A DNA stretch of 32,532 bases, taken from an uncultured Clostridia bacterium. GTDB lineage: Bacteria > Bacillota > Clostridia > TANB77 > CAG-508. Under the pieces are notes generated by a model. It had not been told where the DNA came from. It searched no databases and was given only the letters and a program-made list of their open reading frames with translations. Where the stretch lies: NCBI GenBank assembly GCA_944386785.1, contig CALXCM010000011.1:1-32532 (forward strand). Reading direction: 5' to 3'. This document shows positions 25,599-32,532 of the stretch, in pieces. Made by a program: the position numbers and the translations under genes. Within the stretch, counting starts at the first letter, position 1. Each line of letters starts with the position of its first letter.

Positions 25599-26762
25599 AT
25601 GAAAAAAGAATTAGGTATCTATATACACATACCATTTTGTAAGCAAAAATGCTATTATTGTGATTTTGTTTCGTTTCCAGATAAAATAAATCTTCAGGAA
25701 AAATATATAGAAGCACTAATAAAAGAGCTTAAAAGCTATAATCTTGAAGAATATGATGTAACAACAATATATATCGGAGGAGGAACACCTTCATATATTT
25801 CAAGTGATTTAATAAAAAAAGTACTAGAAAATTTAAAAGAAAAAATAAAAAACAACAAAACAAAATGGGAAGATATAGAAATTACAATAGAAGTAAACCC
25901 AGGAACAGTAAACAAAGAAAAATTAGAAGAATATAAAAAGCAAGGAATAAATAGATTAAGTATTGGACTTCAAACAACAAATGATATTTTACTTAAAAAA
26001 ATAGGAAGAATACATACCTATAAAGAGTTTTTAGATACATATAATCTAGCAAGAAATATAGGTTTTGAAAATATAAATGTAGATTTAATTATAGGACTTC
26101 CAGAAGAAACAATAAGTGATATAAAAAAAGACTTAGAAAATATAATAAAAATAAATCCAGAACATATTAGTGTATATTCTTTAATAATAGAAGAAGGAAC
26201 AAAAATTGAAAAACTATTAAATGAAAATAAAATAATTCTTCCAGACGAAGAAAATGAAAGAAGAATGTATTGGTATGTAAAAAATACTTTAGAATTAAAC
26301 GGATATAACCATTATGAAATATCTAACTTTGCAAAAGAAAATATGGAATCAAAACATAATATAAATTGCTGGGAACAAAAAGAATATATAGGACTAGGGA
26401 TTGCTTCACATTCATATGTTGAAAATATCAGATATGGAAATACAAGTAATCTAGAAAAATACATAGAAAATAAAGACTTTGCAAATGAACAAGAATTAGA
26501 AACTAAAAAAACAAGAATAATAGATGAAGTACAATCAAAAGAAGATATAAAAAAAGAATATATGATGCTTGGATTAAGAAAAATTAAAGGTGTTAAGATT
26601 TCAAAATTCAAAGAAAAATTTGGAGAAAATCCAATATATATTTTTAGAAATGAATTAGAAAAACTAGTAAAAGAAAATTTAATAATAGTAGATGGAGATA
26701 ATATTTATTTAAGTAATAAAGGATTAGATTTAGCAAATTTAGTTTTTGAAGAATTTATATAA
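25599..26762 (+). CDS. hemW: Radical SAM HemW-family protein
   Basis: A 387-residue radical SAM protein related to oxygen-independent coproporphyrinogen III oxidase. IPFCKQKCYYCDF gives the CxxxCxxC cluster (Cys14, Cys18, Cys21); YIGGGTPS is the SAM-binding GGE-like motif; IEVNPG and the C-terminal HemN-like domain (YMMLGLRKIKGV) follow. The family HemW is a heme chaperone and lacks the extra residues of true HemN, which I cannot exclude but which the length (387, HemN about 450) argues against. AGAAAGGA precedes the ATG. Confidence 0.87.
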   Translation: MKKELGIYIHIPFCKQKCYYCDFVSFPDKINLQEKYIEALIKELKSYNLEEYDVTTIYIGGGTPSYISSDLIKKVLENLKEKIKNNKTKWEDIEITIEVNPGTVNKEKLEEYKKQGINRLSIGLQTTNDILLKKIGRIHTYKEFLDTYNLARNIGFENINVDLIIGLPEETISDIKKDLENIIKINPEHISVYSLIIEEGTKIEKLLNENKIILPDEENERRMYWYVKNTLELNGYNHYEISNFAKENMESKHNINCWEQKEYIGLGIASHSYVENIRYGNTSNLEKYIENKDFANEQELETKKTRIIDEVQSKEDIKKEYMMLGLRKIKGVKISKFKEKFGENPIYIFRNELEKLVKENLIIVDGDNIYLSNKGLDLANLVFEEFI

Positions 26763-26770
26763 ATAAAATA

Positions 26771-26805
26771 AGACATTGAGAGATTAAAGCTTAATGTCTT
26801 TTTTT
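26771..26805 (+). terminator. Terminator after hemW
   Basis: AGACATT (26771-26777) pairs with AATGTCT (26793-26799), followed by seven T. Confidence 0.75.
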
Positions 26806-26888
26806 GTATTATTATAATATAAGAAAGAAAGAAGAAATTAATCGAAAAATTTACTAAAAAATAAAACTTGATTGTGAAATAAAAATGA

Positions 26889-27254
26889 GTTACAATAAGT
26901 AGAAATACAGAAGTATTAGGAGATATAGTAAAAAAAGTAAAAGACGAGAAGTCAAAAGAGGAACTAAAGAGAATGATATATTATATATATCAAGAAAAAA
27001 TAGGAGAAGAGAAGACAAAAGAATTAATAGAAAAATTGAAGGAAGGTGAGAATATGAAACTAGCAGTAGAAAAAATGTTAGATAGAGAATATGCTGCAAG
27101 AGATAGGAAGTCACGACAAGAAGGAAGAGAAGAAGGAAAACAAGAGGGGAAAAAAGAAGCGGTATTAATTTTAGCAAAGAAAATGGTAAAAGAAAAAATT
27201 GATATAAATCTGATAATGAAAATAACAGGATTAAAAAAAGAACAATTAATGTAA
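26889..27254 (+). pseudogene. Remnant of Rpn/PD-(D/E)XK nuclease-transposase, C-terminus only
   Basis: The reading frame opens at 26889 (after a TGA at 26886-26888) and runs to 27254. It encodes a hydrophilic region (VLGDIVKKVKDEKSKEELKRMIYYIYQEK) and ends in EGREEGKQEGKKEAVLILAKKM and ITGLKKEQL. That Gly-Glu-Arg/Lys linker followed by a final helical pair is the usual end of Rpn-family (recombination-promoting nuclease/putative transposase) proteins. No nuclease domain remains upstream, so this is a decayed copy. Internal ATG codons (26973 and 27054, the latter behind AAGGTGAG) could still give a short peptide, so a small regulatory product cannot be excluded. It was probably inserted between hemW and recN. 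Confidence 0.65.
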
Positions 27255-27264
27255 AATAAAAAAG

Positions 27265-27331
27265 AAAAAATGTTCGCAAAAACTATTGACAAAATAAAAA
27301 TTGCAATATAGAATAAAGGCGAACATTTTTT
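27265..27331 (+). promoter_or_regulatory. recN promoter within a 13-base inverted repeat
   Basis: AAAAAATGTTCGC (27265-27277) and its complement GCGAACATTTTTT (27319-27331) flank a promoter with TTGACA (27286-27291), 17-base spacer and TAGAAT (27309-27314). Transcripts coming from upstream would fold the arms into a terminator with a T tract; transcripts from the inner promoter start within the right arm and cannot. Confidence 0.75.
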
Positions 27332-27345
27332 TAGGAGGTTTATAT

Positions 27346-28974
27346 ATGATAGGAACATTACATATAAGAAACATAGGTATAATCGAAGACTTAAGTATTG
27401 ATTTAAATAATGGCTTAAATGTACTAACAGGAGAAACAGGAGCAGGAAAAACCTTAATTATAGATTCATTGCAAATAATTTCAGGTGGAAGATTTTCAAA
27501 AGATATGATAAGAAAAGGAAAAGAAAATTCTTTTGTTGAATTATGTATGTATGAAGAAAAATCAGAAGAATTTCAAGATGGAACAATAATAGTTTCAAGA
27601 GAAATAAATATTAATGGGAAAAATATGTGTAAAATAAATGGAAGAATGGTAACAGTAAGCCAATTAAAAGAATTTATGTCAAAATATATAGAAATACATG
27701 GACAAAATGACAATCAAAATCTATTAGATAATAAATTACATCTTACATATTTAGATGGCTTTATTGGTGAAAAAATAAAAAAATTAAAAGATGAATATTT
27801 AAAACTATATTTAGAATATAAAAAAGTTTTAAAAAATTTAGCAGAAAACTTTGGGGATGATAAAGAAAGACAAAGAAAATTAGACTTACTAAATTATCAA
27901 TTAAATGAAATAGAAGAAGCAAAATTAAAGAAAAACGAAGAAGAAGAATTAGAAGAAAAAAGAAAAATATTTTTAAACTCAGAAAAAATATCAGAAAATT
28001 TAAATAATGCAGATAATCTAATTGGAGAAAATGCAATAGATAGTATAAGTATGGCAATAAGAGCATTAGAAAAAATAGAAAATATCGATAAAAAATATGA
28101 AAAAACAAATACAAATTTAAAAAGTATGTATTATGAATTGCAAGAACTTGCAAGAGATATAAACTCATATAAGCAAGATATATATTTTGATGAAGATGAG
28201 AGAAATTTTGTAGAAGAAAGATTAGGACTAATATTTTCATTAAAGAGAAAATATGGAAATACAATAGATGAAATCTTAAAATATAAAGTAGAACTAGAAG
28301 AAGAAATAAATAAAATAAAAAATTTAGAAGGATATATAAATAATTTAAATGTAGAGAAAAAAGAATTAGAAAATAAAATGAATATCTTAGCAGAAGAACT
28401 ATATAAAATAAGAAAACAATATTCAATAATTTTAAGTAAAAATATAAATAAAGAATTAGAAGAACTAGAAATGAAAAATGCAAAAATAAATATTCATGTA
28501 GAAAAACAAGATGAGTTTTTAAAAACAGGAAAAGATAAAGTTTCATTTTATATTACAACAAATATAGGAGAAGAAGAAAAAGAATTATCAAAAATAGCAT
28601 CAGGAGGAGAGATGTCAAGAACAATGCTTGCAATAAAGAAAGTTTTAGCAGATTCAGATAAAATGCCTATTTTAGTTTTTGATGAAATTGATACAGGAAT
28701 AAGTGGGAAAGCTGCAAACTCTGTTGCAGATAAATTAAAAGCAATTTCTAAAAAACATCAAATATTATGTATTTCTCACTTGCCAAATATTGCAGCAATT
28801 GCAGATTATAACTACTTTATAAGTAAAGAAGTAAAGGAAGAAAGAACAAAAACTAATATAAAACTTTTAAAAGAAGAAGAGGTAATAAAAGAACTTGCAA
28901 GAATATCATCAGGAGAAATAAATGAAGTAACTTTAAAATATGCAGAAAAATTAAGAAGCAAAAAAGCATCATAA
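27346..28974 (+). CDS. recN: DNA repair protein RecN
   Basis: SMC-like ATPase that acts early at DNA double-strand breaks. Walker A TGETGAGKTLIIDSL at about residue 30, two coiled-coil arms (about 150-360, Lys/Glu-rich), the signature SGGEMSRTMLA, Walker B PILVFDEIDTGISG and the final CISHLPNIAA are complete over 542 residues. The start is ATG 27346 behind AGGAGG (27333-27338); the longer frame from TTG 27301 runs through the promoter. Many RecN genes are under SOS control, but no GAAC-N4-GTTC LexA box is visible here. The gene ends 68 bases before eno, which has its own promoter. Confidence 0.93.
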   Translation: MIGTLHIRNIGIIEDLSIDLNNGLNVLTGETGAGKTLIIDSLQIISGGRFSKDMIRKGKENSFVELCMYEEKSEEFQDGTIIVSREININGKNMCKINGRMVTVSQLKEFMSKYIEIHGQNDNQNLLDNKLHLTYLDGFIGEKIKKLKDEYLKLYLEYKKVLKNLAENFGDDKERQRKLDLLNYQLNEIEEAKLKKNEEEELEEKRKIFLNSEKISENLNNADNLIGENAIDSISMAIRALEKIENIDKKYEKTNTNLKSMYYELQELARDINSYKQDIYFDEDERNFVEERLGLIFSLKRKYGNTIDEILKYKVELEEEINKIKNLEGYINNLNVEKKELENKMNILAEELYKIRKQYSIILSKNINKELEELEMKNAKINIHVEKQDEFLKTGKDKVSFYITTNIGEEEKELSKIASGGEMSRTMLAIKKVLADSDKMPILVFDEIDTGISGKAANSVADKLKAISKKHQILCISHLPNIAAIADYNYFISKEVKEERTKTNIKLLKEEEVIKELARISSGEINEVTLKYAEKLRSKKAS

Positions 28975-28978
28975 ACTA

Positions 28979-30320
<1,342 letters not shown>

Positions 30321-30334
30321 AAATTTAATATAAT

Positions 30335-30371
30335 AAAAATAGTAGGATTTAACTTCCTACTATTTTTATTT
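30335..30371. terminator. Bidirectional terminator between eno and the vWA gene
   Basis: AAAAATAGTAGGA (30335-30347) and TCCTACTATTTTT (30355-30367) form a 13-base stem with a 7-base loop, flanked by A on one side and T on the other, between convergent genes. Confidence 0.85.
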
Positions 30372-30400
30372 CCTATAATATTGTATAAGATTATATAATA

Positions 30401-31753
30401 CTAATATTTCATCTTCTTATTTAAAATTGTTAATTTAACAAGTGAATATACTAAAAATCCTCCTGCAACTGCTATTAATGAAATAAATATTCTAGTTCCT
30501 GCTTTAGGTAATACTACAGGTGGTTCAGAAAGTTTTAATTTTGGTGTAACATCTGAAGTACTTTCTTTAGGATTATTATTTACATCTGTATATGAAATAT
30601 CAACTTTTTCGTTTGTATCTAAAATCTTTCCAACGATGCTAGAGTCAAAGTTTTCTTTTAATTTTAAAGTATATTGAACTGTTGCAGTTTTTCCATATTC
30701 TAATTCTGGAATAGTCCAAGTAATTGAGTTGTTTTCTTTATTTACTTCTGCTGAAATTTCTCCAATGTTTGCTTCTTGGATATAAGCAAATTCAAAGTTA
30801 TCAATAATTTCTTTTGGGAAGTAATCTGTAATTGTAATATCTTTTAAGCTTGCTCCTGTTGGTAATAAAGAGTTATATATATCATCTGTAATTGTTGTTT
30901 CAACTTGGTCATCTGTTACATAATAGAAATGTCCTGCAGTTGGATTTTCTGGTGTTCCAAAAATCATATTTATTATTTCTGCATAAGTTCTATCAGTAGC
31001 AACTGGTTTACCATTTGGATTATCAATACCAGTAAGCATTGTGATTAAATTAATTCCACTATTTTTTATAGTTTCTAATTTTGCTTTTGTTTTTTCAATA
31101 ACAACATCTGAATAATATTTATTATCATAATCAAGTGCGATATTTGGTACACCATCTGTTAAAACTATCATATATTTATTATTGTCTTCTTTACTAAATT
31201 GTTCCATTGCAAGAGTTAAACCTGCATCTAAGTCTGTTCTTGGCCCATTTTTTGGAATGTTAGAAATGGCATTAGTTAAAGTATTAACATCATTGCTTAA
31301 AGGATTAACAACAGATGCATCTTCAATAGTTGCTTCTAAACTTTGTTCTGTATTAGATGAAAAGCTAACAATTCCTATTTTTAAATTAGTATTATCTTCT
31401 AACAATTTTGAAACTAAAGTTTTAGCAGCTTCATAAACTAAATCACTTCTTATTTCTCCATTTTCAACTTCATTATTCATACTATCTGAGTTGTCAATTA
31501 CAAGCATTAATTCACCATTTGGTTTAGCTCCAAGTTCTTCATTTGTTACTTTTAATTCTAAAGTAACCTCTTTATTTTTTAAATCTTCACTTACTAAACT
31601 CTTTTGGAATTTTGAATTTTCTCCAATATCAATAGTACAAACTGGTTTTTCTACAACTTCCATTTGAACCGTACTATATGTTGCAAGAGAAAGAGTAGAT
31701 GTAAGTATTAAAATTAGCATTAAAAATATTCCTAAAACAATTTTTTTATTCAT
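30401..31753 (-). CDS. Sortase-anchored vWA-domain surface protein
   Basis: A 450-residue cell-wall protein. A Sec signal (MNKKIVLGIF..., about residues 1-25) precedes a von Willebrand A domain with a MIDAS site DNSDS at Asp87, Ser89, Ser91, a TDLDAGL threonine and LTDGVPN. A following region looks like a beta-sandwich (about 300-400, with ENSITWTIPELEYGKTATVQY). The end is a sortase signal: LPKAG at residue 415, a hydrophobic segment and a basic KKMKY tail. LPKAG differs from LPxTG at the fourth position. The start is ATG 31753 behind AAGGAGAGG; an upstream ATG at 31774 precedes that site. vWA surface proteins often tip pili or bind host matrix; the partner is unknown and no sortase gene is in the window. 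Confidence 0.85.
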   Translation of the reverse strand: MNKKIVLGIFLMLILILTSTLSLATYSTVQMEVVEKPVCTIDIGENSKFQKSLVSEDLKNKEVTLELKVTNEELGAKPNGELMLVIDNSDSMNNEVENGEIRSDLVYEAAKTLVSKLLEDNTNLKIGIVSFSSNTEQSLEATIEDASVVNPLSNDVNTLTNAISNIPKNGPRTDLDAGLTLAMEQFSKEDNNKYMIVLTDGVPNIALDYDNKYYSDVVIEKTKAKLETIKNSGINLITMLTGIDNPNGKPVATDRTYAEIINMIFGTPENPTAGHFYYVTDDQVETTITDDIYNSLLPTGASLKDITITDYFPKEIIDNFEFAYIQEANIGEISAEVNKENNSITWTIPELEYGKTATVQYTLKLKENFDSSIVGKILDTNEKVDISYTDVNNNPKESTSDVTPKLKLSEPPVVLPKAGTRIFISLIAVAGGFLVYSLVKLTILNKKMKY

Positions 31754-31788
31754 AAAAATCCTCTCCTTAAACATTCTTCATAATATAT

Positions 31789-31816
31789 ATTCTAACATAA
31801 ACTTAAAAAATTACAA
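31789..31816 (-). promoter_or_regulatory. Candidate promoter of the vWA gene
   Basis: On the minus strand TTGTAA (31816-31811) and TAGAAT (31794-31789) are 16 bases apart, 35 bases before the start codon. Confidence 0.4.
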
Positions 31817-31918
31817 CAAAATATGACAAAAAAATAAATTTGTAAAGAAATTGTAAAAAACGAAGAAAATATAAAAGAAATATTTTACAAAAAACTTTAT
31901 AAAAATAACTAAACCCCC

Positions 31919-31947
31919 TTGAAATAAGAGGTAAATTGTGGTAAAAT
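31919..31947 (+). promoter_or_regulatory. Promoter of the T-box leader
   Basis: TTGAAA (31919-31924), 17-base spacer, TAAAAT (31942-31947) with TGG before it. It would start the leader at about 31954. The bases from 31775 to 31918 hold nothing else that I can identify apart from the opposite vWA promoter. Confidence 0.65.
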
Positions 31948-31999
31948 AAGAAAGTGTTGAAAATAAAATTAAAAATAGATAAACCAATTAAAAAGCAAA

Positions 32000-32238
32000 G
32001 TATATATATTAATAAACATATTACAAGAGAAAAATGGTCATAGGCTGAAAGCCATTTAATATGAATATATAGAAATTTCACTTTTTAGGTCTTTTTCTGA
32101 AGAAGTCATAGATAGTAGGAAAAAGCGGTTGTACCGTTAAAACTTTAAATGAGGTTAGTAAAAACTAATAAAATTAGGTGGTACCACGGAGAATAAAAGT
32201 CATTTCGTCCTAAAAAGTATGGACAAATGGCTTTTTTT
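32000..32238 (+). promoter_or_regulatory. T-box leader
   Basis: The conserved T-box sequence AGGTGGTACCACGG lies at 32176-32189. Before it is a GGCTGAAAGCC stem-I element (from about 32043); after it GTCATTTCGTCC and GGACAAATGGC (32199-32231) form a terminator stem with seven T. Uncharged tRNA binding would favour the antiterminator. The 5' end given is approximate. The specifier codon is not certain: ATA or TAT just before GAAATTTCAC (about 32060-32070) are candidates, for Ile or Tyr. Confidence 0.88.
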
Positions 32239-32303
32239 GAAGCAAATCAAGTAAAACAAATGATTAAATTTTAAATAAAATTTAAATCAAGGATGTGAAA
32301 AAG

Positions 32304-32532
32304 ATGAATAAACAAAAAGTTTTAGTAAACTATTTCGATTCTGCAAAATATAATGATGAAGAAATATTAGAAAGTGTAGAAAATACAAAAAAAGAATTTG
32401 ATAAAAAGAAAATAGATGTAAACATTAAACTAAATGAATATGGTGTTTATGTAATTACATACTATTTTAAAACAAAAGAAAACATATATCAAAAAATCAA
32501 AATAAAAATAAAAGAAAAAAGAAAAGAAAAAA
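32304..32532 (+). CDS. Unknown gene under T-box control, N-terminal part
   Basis: The ATG follows AAGGATG by about 10 bases and the frame stays open to the window edge, giving 76 residues: MNKQKVLVNYFDSAKYNDEE, then a charged, beta-looking stretch (VNIKLNEYGVYVITYYFK), then KIKIKIKEKRKEK. It has no signal peptide or membrane segment. The start does not resemble an aminoacyl-tRNA synthetase, the usual target of a T-box; a synthetase may follow beyond the window. I do not recognise the family. It contains no CGG codon in the visible part. Confidence 0.55.
   Translation, partial: MNKQKVLVNYFDSAKYNDEEILESVENTKKEFDKKKIDVNIKLNEYGVYVITYYFKTKENIYQKIKIKIKEKRKEK

Noticed and set aside
27271..27325. 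GTTC and GAAC words near recN as a LexA (SOS) box
   Set aside because: They are 40 bases apart and in the wrong relative order for a GAAC-N4-GTTC operator; the inverted-repeat terminator explains them better.
27761..28546. 261-codon open frame on the minus strand
   Set aside because: It is a Leu/Phe/Tyr-rich shadow of the Lys/Glu-rich coiled-coil part of recN, with no ribosome site. Other antisense frames over ftsH, pilin and ABC genes are the same kind.
31803..32081. Minus-strand 92-codon frame opposite the T-box leader
   Set aside because: It is low-complexity hydrophobic translation of AT-rich leader DNA with no ribosome binding site.

Overview
The window is AT-rich DNA from a low-GC, Gram-positive, spore-forming Firmicute (Clostridia-like). 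This rests on strong AGGAGG ribosome binding sites, SpoIVB, WhiA, a T-box leader, an LPxTG-type surface protein and tandem tRNA-Gly genes. TGA is used as a stop (end of ftsH), so that part of the code is standard.

Layout. 1-5875: the end of a TadC-like pilus gene, then seven small pilin-like proteins and a 534-residue membrane-anchored protein, which looks like a Tad/Flp-type pilus locus. 5947-8819: spoIVB and the rRNA methylase rlmD. 8890-10391: an AbiE toxin-antitoxin pair behind a promoter lying inside an inverted repeat. 10419-15324: metallo-hydrolase, Ham1-like pyrophosphatase, an RsmF/NOP2-type methylase and a fused MacB/FtsX ABC transporter. 15405-15683: two identical tRNA-Gly(UCC) genes. 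15684-17681: a small XRE regulator divergent from a GLUG-repeat surface protein, with three palindromic operators between them. 17799-18383 (minus): an HD-domain protein. 18550-26762: FemX-like transferase, alanine racemase, a membrane protein, ftsH, prmC, whiA, hemW. 26889-27254: remnant of an Rpn-type nuclease. 27346-30320: recN and enolase. 30401-31753 (minus): a sortase-anchored vWA protein. 31919-32532: a T-box leader and the start of a small unknown gene.

The main discovery concerns six genes (spoIVB, rlmD, the RsmF-like gene, the ABC transporter, the HD gene and ftsH) that appear broken by frameshifts. Every break is the same event: a zero-frame CGG codon where skipping the C restores the frame and places a glycine (GGA nine times, GGG once) at the position expected for the family. 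I count ten such sites. I found no CGG read as arginine in any other gene here, although CGT, CGA, CGC, AGA and AGG are. The simplest reading is that CGG is not an arginine codon in this organism, and that ribosomes shift +1 at it, so that CGGN is decoded as Gly. The six genes would then be intact and are annotated that way below. A systematic sequencing error is the main alternative.
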